Below, in pieces: positions 50,909 through 57,764 of a stretch of DNA of 57,764 nucleotides (position 1 is the first letter of the stretch; each line of letters opens with the position of its first letter). Below the pieces are notes generated by a model. That model did no database searches. It saw only the letters and a program-made list of their open reading frames with translations, and was not told the DNA's origin. Both the position numbers and the translations under genes were made by a program. The stretch comes from Thalassobacterium sedimentorum. GTDB taxonomy: Bacteria; Verrucomicrobiota; Verrucomicrobiia; Opitutales; Coraliomargaritaceae. The DNA lies in NCBI RefSeq assembly GCF_031127905.1, contig NZ_JARXIC010000027.1, positions 1 through 57,764 of the forward strand, in the 5' to 3' direction.

Positions 50909-52624
50909 ATGAGCCAGCAACCCCAAGTCGATGCACTGAGTCGTGTCAGTGCAGAACAACTCCCCATTCCCGAGCATAAACTCCACGGCTGGAAACACTT
51001 TCTAGGCCTGTACGCCGGTGAACACGTTGCCGCCACTGAGTTTGTTATTGGAGCCACTTTTGTGGCCCTGGGCGCAAAAACGATGGATATTCTAATCGGC
51101 CTGTTGATTGGTAATATCCTAGCCATACTGAGCTGGACACTAATCACCACACCGATTGCGGTCGAAACGCGTCTGAGTCTCTACACCTATCTACATAAAA
51201 TCGCGGGCGATTCGATGACTAAGCTGTATAACTGGGCCAATGTCATCATATTCACCGTGATTTCGGCAGCGATGATCACAGTGTCCTCCACTGCGGTACG
51301 TTTTTTATTCAATATACCCGCTCAACTAAACTGGTATCCCAATAGCGCTGCCTTCGTCGCCATAGTCTTGGCGGTCGGCATCATCGTGGTCTTTGTGGCG
51401 ATGTACGGATTCAATGCAGTTTCCGAATTCTCCGGTCTATGCGGCCCTTGGCTATTCGTGATGTTTGCCAGTGGCGCGCTAGTCATGATGCCGAGCCTCA
51501 CTGAATCCGTGCTCGGCTATACCACCCTAAAGGGCTGGAACGACTTCATCACCATTGGTGACCAGTCCATCTGGACTGGTGTCAACGTATTCGGAGAACC
51601 GGGCATCGGCCTATGGGAAGTGATCGGATTCGCCTGGGCCGCCAATACCATCACCCACTTTGGTCTAATTGATATGGCACTGCTACGCTACGCCAAGAAA
51701 AGAGTTTACGGACTCTGCACCAGTTCCGGCATGCTCTTTGGACACTATATCGCGTGGATATCCGCAGGCATCATGGGAGCGGGGACGGCAGTGATGGTCA
51801 AATCCTCGATTGCAGCCCTGGATCCTGGTGATGTCGCCTATCATGCACTCGGCATGTCCGGCTTCGTAATCGTCATTGTCGCCGGCTGGACCACCGCCAA
51901 TGCCAATTTATATCGTGCGGGTCTGGCCGCACAGGCAATCTTTCATAAACACTCCCGTAAAAAAACCACTCTGGCTGTGGGAATCGTCACAGTCATCGTG
52001 GCATGTTTCCCATTCGTTTTCACTAAGATGCTACCACTACTCACCTATGCAGGGCTACTCGTGGTCCCTGTTGGCGCAGTCGTATTTACCGAACACGTCA
52101 TCTTTCCACGCATCGGCTTCACACGCTACTGGTTAACCTATCGTCAACTGACACACAGTACACCAGCGGTCAGCTCCTGGATCGCGGGCCTCATCTTTGG
52201 TTTCGGTCTCAATGCACTGGATATCATGTCCTTCTACTACCTATTTATCCCCACCTGGCTCTTCACCATTATCCTCTACACCTGCCTCGCCAAAAAGTAT
52301 GGAGCCGCCGAAAAATATCCGCAGGAAATCGCTGCCGACCAAGCCCAAAACAAAGCGATCAAAACCTATCAGAGCTCTCAGGCAGCGAATGAACCCAGCC
52401 CGATTCAGGACCAGTCCAAGTTCACAAAAATTCTACACTTCGCATCCCGCATCAGCCTAGTCATCACTCTGGCACTCGCAGCGATCACCATGTTTCGCAG
52501 CCCCGACATCGACACCTACGATGTCAATCGAGCACTCTTTTATCGCTACGCATTCATCTGCACCATCATTTACTTCGGAGCCGCCTATTGGGCCCTTCGC
52601 CGCAAGAAAGCACTGCTAAAATAA
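50909..52624 (+). CDS. NCS1-type (purine-cytosine permease-like) transporter
   Basis: The 571-residue protein has about 12 helices and NCS1 features. These include the amphipathic start of helix 1 with YAGEHVAATEFVIGATFVAL, DILIGLLIGNILAILSWTLI, WAANTITHFGLIDMALLRYA and IVAGWTTANANLYRAGLAAQ; the last two correspond to the WAxN and N-rich substrate segments. A long hydrophilic insert near residues 455-500 precedes the last two helices. Known NCS1 members carry nucleobases, hydantoins or related compounds with Na+ or H+. Its position between fructokinase and mannitol dehydrogenase genes suggests a polyol or sugar as substrate here. Confidence 0.8.
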   Translation: MSQQPQVDALSRVSAEQLPIPEHKLHGWKHFLGLYAGEHVAATEFVIGATFVALGAKTMDILIGLLIGNILAILSWTLITTPIAVETRLSLYTYLHKIAGDSMTKLYNWANVIIFTVISAAMITVSSTAVRFLFNIPAQLNWYPNSAAFVAIVLAVGIIVVFVAMYGFNAVSEFSGLCGPWLFVMFASGALVMMPSLTESVLGYTTLKGWNDFITIGDQSIWTGVNVFGEPGIGLWEVIGFAWAANTITHFGLIDMALLRYAKKRVYGLCTSSGMLFGHYIAWISAGIMGAGTAVMVKSSIAALDPGDVAYHALGMSGFVIVIVAGWTTANANLYRAGLAAQAIFHKHSRKKTTLAVGIVTVIVACFPFVFTKMLPLLTYAGLLVVPVGAVVFTEHVIFPRIGFTRYWLTYRQLTHSTPAVSSWIAGLIFGFGLNALDIMSFYYLFIPTWLFTIILYTCLAKKYGAAEKYPQEIAADQAQNKAIKTYQSSQAANEPSPIQDQSKFTKILHFASRISLVITLALAAITMFRSPDIDTYDVNRALFYRYAFICTIIYFGAAYWALRRKKALLK

Positions 52625-52644
52625 ATCCTCAACCCCATCCATCC

Positions 52645-54141
52645 ATGAAAGACTCCATTGCACTCAAGCAAAAAAACTTACCACAACTAGCTGATAAACT
52701 AGCCTGTCCCACCTACGACCGTAGCCAGGTCAAAGCCGGCATCATTCACATTGGCGTCGGCGGATTTCATCGCTCGCACCAGGCCTACTATACGGACTGC
52801 TTAATGAATGAAACAGATGCCAATGAATGGGGCATCTGTGGCGTTGGCCTGCGGGATGCCGACCGCAAGATTGGCGATATCCTCGCCAAGCAAGATTATC
52901 TGTACACCCTAATCGTCAAACATCCGGATGGCAGCATAGAAAATCGCATCATCGGCTCCATAATTGATTTCATGCTCGGCTGCGACGACCCACTCCCGGT
53001 GATCGATCGAATGGCTCAGGCCAGTACAAAAATCGTTTCCCTCACCATTACTGAAGGCGGCTACAATTTTAATCCCGCCACAGGGGAATTCGACTTTAAG
53101 AATCCTGGCGTCAAGCATGATCTAGCCAACCCCAATCACCCACAAACCGCATTCGGTTTTCTAACCGCTGCGTTAAAACAACGGCGTGCGGCAGGGCTGC
53201 CCGCATTCACCATTCAATCCTGTGACAACATTCAACACAATGGCGACATGGCACGTAAGGTACTACTGGCCTTTGCTCGACAACAGGATGCCGAGCTAGC
53301 AGAATGGATTGCCAGCGAGGTGCGCTTCCCCAATGCCATGGTCGATCGCATCACCCCAGTCACCACCCCGGCAGATATCCAATACCTCGACACTGAACTG
53401 GGTCTGAAAGATGAATGGCCCGTCACCTGCGAGCCTTTCATTCAATGGGTGATCGAAGACAACTTCAGCAACGGCCGTCCGAATTGGGAAAGTGTCGGAG
53501 CACAATTTGTGCCCGATGTCAGCCCTTATGAAACCATGAAACTTCGCCTGTTAAATGCGGGCCACTCAGTACTAGGACTTCTTGGCTCGCTGCACGGCCA
53601 TCACACGATTGACGGATGTATCGCCGATACACTCTTTGCCACCTATTTAAGACGCTTCATGGATTTCGAAGCCACCCCCGTATTGGACCCGGTCGCAGGC
53701 ATCGACCTCGATAATTACAAAGACTGTCTGATCGAGCGTTTCGGCAATCCGAATATCAAAGACAACCTCGCACGCATCTGCTTGGAAAGTTCTTCCAAAT
53801 TACCCAAATTTCTAATCGCCACCATCAAAGAAAATCTGGCAAGTGGTGGCAGCATTGAATATGCCACCTTGGTCATCGCAGCCTGGTGCTACTACAGTGA
53901 CAAAGGAACCAACCAAAAGGGTGAACCACTTGAGATCATTGACGAAATGAAGACAGAGTTACACAAAGCGGCCACCGGCACACCCGGCACACCACTCTCA
54001 TTTCTTAAGGTCAAAGCAGTCTTTGGCGACCTTGCGCGTGATAAAACTTTCGCCAAAACCTACACCAGTATGGTGCAAGCGCTCTACGAGAATCCAAGAA
54101 TCGCACAACACATGCAGGCGGTATTATTCGGGCGTCAATAA
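52645..54141 (+). CDS. Mannitol dehydrogenase family protein (polyol 2-dehydrogenase)
   Basis: From ATG 52645 (498 residues) the NAD-binding N-terminal domain has IIHIGVGGFHRSHQAYYTDC and SLTITEGGYNFNPATGEFDF. The second domain has the K-x5-N-x2-H active-site motif in MKLRLLNAGHSVLGLLGSLH. The size fits long-chain mannitol 2-dehydrogenases, which oxidise D-mannitol to D-fructose in the cytoplasm. Fructuronate and altronate reductases are close relatives, but the fructokinase next door favours mannitol. It starts 20 bp after the permease stop and ends the operon. Confidence 0.88.
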   Translation: MKDSIALKQKNLPQLADKLACPTYDRSQVKAGIIHIGVGGFHRSHQAYYTDCLMNETDANEWGICGVGLRDADRKIGDILAKQDYLYTLIVKHPDGSIENRIIGSIIDFMLGCDDPLPVIDRMAQASTKIVSLTITEGGYNFNPATGEFDFKNPGVKHDLANPNHPQTAFGFLTAALKQRRAAGLPAFTIQSCDNIQHNGDMARKVLLAFARQQDAELAEWIASEVRFPNAMVDRITPVTTPADIQYLDTELGLKDEWPVTCEPFIQWVIEDNFSNGRPNWESVGAQFVPDVSPYETMKLRLLNAGHSVLGLLGSLHGHHTIDGCIADTLFATYLRRFMDFEATPVLDPVAGIDLDNYKDCLIERFGNPNIKDNLARICLESSSKLPKFLIATIKENLASGGSIEYATLVIAAWCYYSDKGTNQKGEPLEIIDEMKTELHKAATGTPGTPLSFLKVKAVFGDLARDKTFAKTYTSMVQALYENPRIAQHMQAVLFGRQ

Positions 54142-54287
54142 CGGCAATGTGCTCAAGCCACGGACCAATTCTAAGAATACAGGATCTCGTAGACAGTCCG
54201 AAAGGTGCCTCGAACTCAGTTTCGGGGGCGATAGCCATCTCCCCGGTTCTGTGAAGCAAAGCGACCAAAAACAGCTCCACTTAATTT
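54142..54287. repeat. Spacer between convergent genes with decayed palindromic repeat (copy D)
   Basis: At 54205-54260 the sequence GGTGCCTCGAACTCAGTTTC followed by GGGGGCGATAGCCATCTCC and CCGGTTCTGTG matches, in inverted orientation, the second hairpin and half of the first hairpin of the composite repeat. No T-rich terminator is evident. Confidence 0.6.
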
Positions 54288-57149
54288 TTATGACAGGTTC
54301 ATGACGCTTTGCGTCGGCGTGCGATCACCTTTAAAAAATGCATCGCCTTCGGCTTGAAAGAGTATTTCGCCGCCAGCTTCGCCGCCTTCCGGGCCCAACT
54401 CGACGATCCAATCAGCCATACGAATAACGTCGAGGTCGTGCTCGATAATGAGAATGGTATTACCTGCATCGCGCAGCTTGAAAAGCAAATCCATCAAACG
54501 CTGCACATCGATCCAATGCAATCCAGTCGTCGGCTCATCTAAAATGTAAAGCGTTTGGCCCTGCTGACGTTTGCTTAACTCCAAGGACAACTTAATACGC
54601 TGCGCCTCTCCGCCAGAGAGTGTTGTTGCCGGCTGCCCCAATTGAACATAACCTAAACCAACATCCGCTAAAGTTTGCAACTTTTCAGCAATACGTGGCT
54701 GCTTTCCAAATATTTGAAGCGCTTCACTCACGCTCATCTCTAAGACATCAGCGATGCTGTAGCCCTTAAACCGGACATCAAGCGTTTCTCGATTATAGCG
54801 ACGGCCATTGCAACTGGGACACTCGCTGTAAACGTCCGCCATAAACTGCATATCAAGTTTGATCATGCCATCGCCCTTACAACGCTCGCAGCGCCCGCCA
54901 CTCACGTTGAAGGAAAAGCGATTGCGCTTATAACCACGTATTTTTGCCAGCGAGCACTTGGCAAATAAATCACGTAACTGATCGAAAAGCTTGGTAAAAG
55001 TCGCGGGGTTGGAGCGCGGGCTGCGGCCGATCGGTGATTGATCCACTTGGATCACAGACAAAAAGTGGTCCAAGCCCGTGATCTGCGTATGCTTACCAGG
55101 AATGGTCTTCGCACGATTCAACTGAAAGGCAGCTGCCTTGGCGAGAATGTCATTCACCAATGTACTCTTGCCCGATCCAGACATTCCGCAGACGACTGAT
55201 AGGAGCCCCACCGGAAATTTAACGTCGACCTGCTTTAGATTGTTTTCACAAGCCCCCTCAATTTTGAGCCAATCCGACCGAGGCCGTAACGTCGGCGCAT
55301 TTTTTTCAACGCGCAGCGCTCCGCTCAAAAACATGCCGGAGCGACTACGCGTATCTTGAAAGGAGTCGGTGGGGCTGCCCTGATAAATCAGCTCCCCTCC
55401 TTCGATGCCGGCTCCCGGGCCCAATTCGATTAAATGGTCAGCCGCAAGCATGGTTTCCCCATCGTGCTCGACCACCACCACTGAATTCCCCCGCTCCCGT
55501 AAAGCGGTGAGTGTTTGTATCAAACGTCGATTATCCAATGGATGCAGACCAATACTCGGTTCATCTAAGAGATACACCACACCCACCAATGACATGCCCA
55601 ATTGGGTGGCTAAACGCACGCGCTGCGCCTCGCCCCCGCTGAGCGTAGCGTATGGACGATTAAGCGTTAGATAGCTGAGTCCCACCTCATTCAAAAATGA
55701 AAGCCGGGAACTCAGGCCACGCACCGCATCACTCACCGCCGCATAATTCGCTTGAGTGTGTATGGCCTCCACAAAGCGCTGCGCCTCTTGTAGTGACATC
55801 GCCAGCAGATCGGTAATCGAGCGACCTTCAATCAGCACATTTAAACTGGATTGACGCAGGCGACGACCGCCACAGGCGGCGCACTGACTACTGGTTTGAT
55901 AAGCCATCAAACGAGCGCGCAGCCCCTCACTGCTAGTATTGAGCCGTATATTCTCCAGATCGGCAAGGACGCCCTCAAAGGGCATCGACTCTGGCTTGGA
56001 ATGCCCCCCCTTCAGCTTAAAACTAAACAGTCGCTGGCCAGCTCCATGAATAATTTGCCGACGTATATCAGGCTCCAGTTCCTCCCACGGCAGATTGGGA
56101 TCAAAGGGCAATTGCTCGGCCAGTTGCTTCAGCAACGCATTGTGCCGAATGATCATTTGCTTGGAGCCCAGACGCCAAGGTTTGATCGCACCTTTTTTAA
56201 CGCTAATCTTAGAATCCGGCACAATTAGTTCTGGCTGAAACTGCAAGGTCTCACCAAGCCCTCCACACTCGGGGCAAGCCCCTTCAGCGTGGTTCCAAGA
56301 AAAGTGTCGTGGAGAAATACCCTCATAAACATCTCCACAATTTACACAGGCTAAACGATTGCTCAGAGGAATTTCGCGCCAACCTGGGTCTTCCTGCACC
56401 ATGACGATTGCACGATCTTCCCCCTCGCTAAAGGCCAAGTCCAGTGAATCTGCGATACGGCTGCGTTGATCGGCCTTGAGCACAATCCGATCCACCACAA
56501 TTTCAACCGTAATTGAAGAGGCTCTGGATTCAATCAAATCATTTTCATCCAAGCGGCGAATGACACCGTTGAGCCGCACACGCTGAAAGCCACGCTGCTG
56601 TAAACGCGGCAGTTCCTCACGTAAAATCGCGGGTTTAGCCGTCATCCACGGAGCCAGAATCATCAGGCGACTCCCCTCCGCTTCGGCATAGATACGTGTG
56701 AGGCAATCATCCATCGAGCGCCGCTCAATAATGCCACCGTCCTTGGGACAATATGGAGTGCCGCAAACCGCCCATAGCACTCGGGCGAAATCAGCAATCT
56801 CAGTCACAGTGGCCACCGTGCTGCGTGGATTGCCACCGCCGCCAGTGCGTTGCTCCAGCGCTATTACCGGAGAGAGCCCCTGAATATAATCCACATCGGG
56901 CCGCGGAATCTGCTCCAGCACCATTCTTGCTTTGGTCGAGAGACTATCGATATATTTACGATAGCCTTCGGCATAAATCGTATCAAACGCAAGCGAGGAC
57001 TTCCCGGAGCCGCTCACACCTGTGATGACTACGAATTGGTTACGCGGGATATCGACGTTGACCTCTTTCAGGTTGTGCTCGCGGGCACCCTTGACGGATA
57101 TCGAATCAGCCGCAGAAATCGGCTTGGCGGGTACATCTTGAGAACTCAT
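54288..57149 (-). CDS. uvrA: Excinuclease ABC subunit UvrA
   Basis: The 953-residue protein has two ABC modules. The first has [20 protein letters not shown], the UvrB-binding region after [15 protein letters not shown], a zinc finger (CVNCG...CPECG, with a further CAACG), signature [17 protein letters not shown] and [15 protein letters not shown]. The second has [20 protein letters not shown], the C-terminal zinc finger CERCKGDG...[26 protein letters not shown] and [16 protein letters not shown]. Length fits UvrA (about 940). It recognises bulky DNA lesions as a dimer and loads UvrB. It appears to be a single-gene unit, divergent from the glutaredoxin gene. Confidence 0.95.
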   Translation of the reverse strand: MSSQDVPAKPISAADSISVKGAREHNLKEVNVDIPRNQFVVITGVSGSGKSSLAFDTIYAEGYRKYIDSLSTKARMVLEQIPRPDVDYIQGLSPVIALEQRTGGGGNPRSTVATVTEIADFARVLWAVCGTPYCPKDGGIIERRSMDDCLTRIYAEAEGSRLMILAPWMTAKPAILREELPRLQQRGFQRVRLNGVIRRLDENDLIESRASSITVEIVVDRIVLKADQRSRIADSLDLAFSEGEDRAIVMVQEDPGWREIPLSNRLACVNCGDVYEGISPRHFSWNHAEGACPECGGLGETLQFQPELIVPDSKISVKKGAIKPWRLGSKQMIIRHNALLKQLAEQLPFDPNLPWEELEPDIRRQIIHGAGQRLFSFKLKGGHSKPESMPFEGVLADLENIRLNTSSEGLRARLMAYQTSSQCAACGGRRLRQSSLNVLIEGRSITDLLAMSLQEAQRFVEAIHTQANYAAVSDAVRGLSSRLSFLNEVGLSYLTLNRPYATLSGGEAQRVRLATQLGMSLVGVVYLLDEPSIGLHPLDNRRLIQTLTALRERGNSVVVVEHDGETMLAADHLIELGPGAGIEGGELIYQGSPTDSFQDTRSRSGMFLSGALRVEKNAPTLRPRSDWLKIEGACENNLKQVDVKFPVGLLSVVCGMSGSGKSTLVNDILAKAAAFQLNRAKTIPGKHTQITGLDHFLSVIQVDQSPIGRSPRSNPATFTKLFDQLRDLFAKCSLAKIRGYKRNRFSFNVSGGRCERCKGDGMIKLDMQFMADVYSECPSCNGRRYNRETLDVRFKGYSIADVLEMSVSEALQIFGKQPRIAEKLQTLADVGLGYVQLGQPATTLSGGEAQRIKLSLELSKRQQGQTLYILDEPTTGLHWIDVQRLMDLLFKLRDAGNTILIIEHDLDVIRMADWIVELGPEGGEAGGEILFQAEGDAFFKGDRTPTQSVMNLS

Positions 57150-57275
57150 GAATTAATCGGAAGTGCCGCTTATAGAGTAGTTCAAGGCTCGCTGCAAGCC
57201 CACTACGTATAAAGTTTCCAATAGACGAATTTGCGTTGTCAGAAGTACCACATAGCCTACTATTCTATCTAAATT
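57150..57275. other. Divergent intergenic region of uvrA and the glutaredoxin gene
   Basis: The 126-bp gap should carry both promoters. TACTATTCTATCTAAATTAT lies directly before the glutaredoxin ATG. No clear LexA-type palindrome is recognised. Confidence 0.3.
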
Positions 57276-57563
57276 ATGAGCAAAAATACCCTCCCTATCC
57301 TCTACATCAAATCCGGTTGCCCTTGGTGCCGTGAAGCCCTGTCTTTCTTCAACTCTCAAGGTGTCGAGCTAGACGTACGTGATGTCAATGCGAACGCCAA
57401 GGACATGGATGCGATGGTTGTCTTGAGCGGGCAGACAAAGACGCCCACCTTCGAGTACGAAGACTTCATGGTGGCCGACTTCGACGTCGACGAATTTTTG
57501 GCCGAATTAAATGAATTTCCAGAAATTCGGCAGAAACTCGGCATTAGCGACGACGAAAACTAA
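57276..57563 (+). CDS. Glutaredoxin family protein
   Basis: The 95-residue thioredoxin-fold protein has ILYIKSGCPWCREALSFF with a dithiol C-P-W-C active site, a cis-proline region GQTKTPTFEYED, and the C-terminal ADFDVDEFLAELN helix typical of glutaredoxins. It would reduce disulfides or glutathionylated proteins. The C-terminus is acidic (ISDDEN). CPWC instead of the common CPYC may shift redox properties. Confidence 0.9.
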   Translation: MSKNTLPILYIKSGCPWCREALSFFNSQGVELDVRDVNANAKDMDAMVVLSGQTKTPTFEYEDFMVADFDVDEFLAELNEFPEIRQKLGISDDEN

Positions 57564-57599
57564 AGTCTAAGTCGGTCGCACAGTCTCAGCCGGCTCACG

Positions 57600-57764
57600 C
57601 GCCCCGGTTCAAAACCGAGGATAGCACATCAAATTCAGGGAACGGCCAATGTTGGATGAGAACCTATGCTCTATAAGCTTGGCCTTAGCGTAGCCTCGAA
57701 ACTTTGTTTCGGGGAGCGATTGACATCGCCCCGGTTCCGAGAACCGAGGTTACAAAAGATATAT
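57600..57764 (-). repeat. Composite palindromic repeat, copy C, inverted and running off the window
   Basis: Read on the minus strand from the window end it matches copy A in order: ATATATCTTTTGTAACC, the first hairpin (CCTCGGTTC-tcg-GAACCGGGG), one unit only, then CCCCGAAAC-aaa-GTTTCGAGG and GCTACGCTAAGGCCAAGCTT with ATAGAGCAT. The CAACATTG..CGTTCCCT tail shared with copy B follows, and a third hairpin CCTCGGTT-tt-GAACCGGGG at 57601-57620. The left end lies 37 bp after the glutaredoxin stop. Confidence 0.88.

Overview
The window reads as chromosomal DNA of a marine Verrucomicrobiota, most likely near Coraliomargarita/Lentimonas in the Opitutia. This is inferred from family content, not from a marker gene. 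The clues are a PEP-CTERM protein, a PVC-style pseudopilin with a C-terminal FADG motif, a type S1 sulfatase, a MurC-MurB fusion, a pseudokinase/PEGA/FGE-like protein, and intergenic palindromic repeats of the kind abundant in this group. No rRNA, tRNA, CRISPR array or complete insertion sequence was recognised.

Layout. (1) 0-9.5 kb: a glycan-degradation locus bordered on both sides by AAGCGGT-rich repeats. It holds a methyltransferase-like gene, a broken toxin-antitoxin remnant, a leftward four-gene operon (clan A glycoside hydrolase, carbohydrate-binding-like protein, pseudopilin, oligogalacturonide-lyase-like propeller), and a rightward PEP-CTERM protein, GntR/LacI-type regulator and sulfatase. 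(2) 9.5-24 kb: a leftward polysaccharide-assembly cluster with two sulfotransferases, an acyltransferase, a Wzx-like flippase, a Wzy/WaaL-like membrane protein, seven GT4-type and one GT2-type glycosyltransferases. Its promoter-proximal half is conspicuously AT-rich. (3) 24-33 kb: a YiiX-like hydrolase, a giant secreted protein with two metallophosphoesterase modules, a secreted lactonase-like propeller and an orphan gene, with palindromic repeats between them. (4) 33-43 kb: a tightly packed leftward wall/division operon, tsaD-murD-LysM-ftsW-murG-murC/murB-ddl-ftsQ, mostly with 4-nt overlaps. (5) 43-49 kb: a MidA-like protein and rpmB on the plus strand, then coaC and a membrane pseudokinase on the minus strand. 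(6) 49-54 kb: a mannitol locus (regulator, PfkB-type fructokinase, NCS1-type permease, mannitol dehydrogenase). (7) 54-57.8 kb: uvrA, a glutaredoxin, and another repeat copy at the window edge.

Together the genes suggest an alga-associated heterotroph. It would take mannitol to fructose and fructose phosphate, degrade sulfated glycan with a sulfatase and hydrolase/lyase enzymes, and make its own sulfated, acylated surface polysaccharide. The least explained parts are the composite palindromic repeat family (copies near 30.7, 32.9, 44.8, 54.2 and 57.6 kb), the pseudokinase with a cysteine-less FGE-like domain, the pseudopilin inside a catabolic operon, and phased direct repeats in front of the mannitol regulator.
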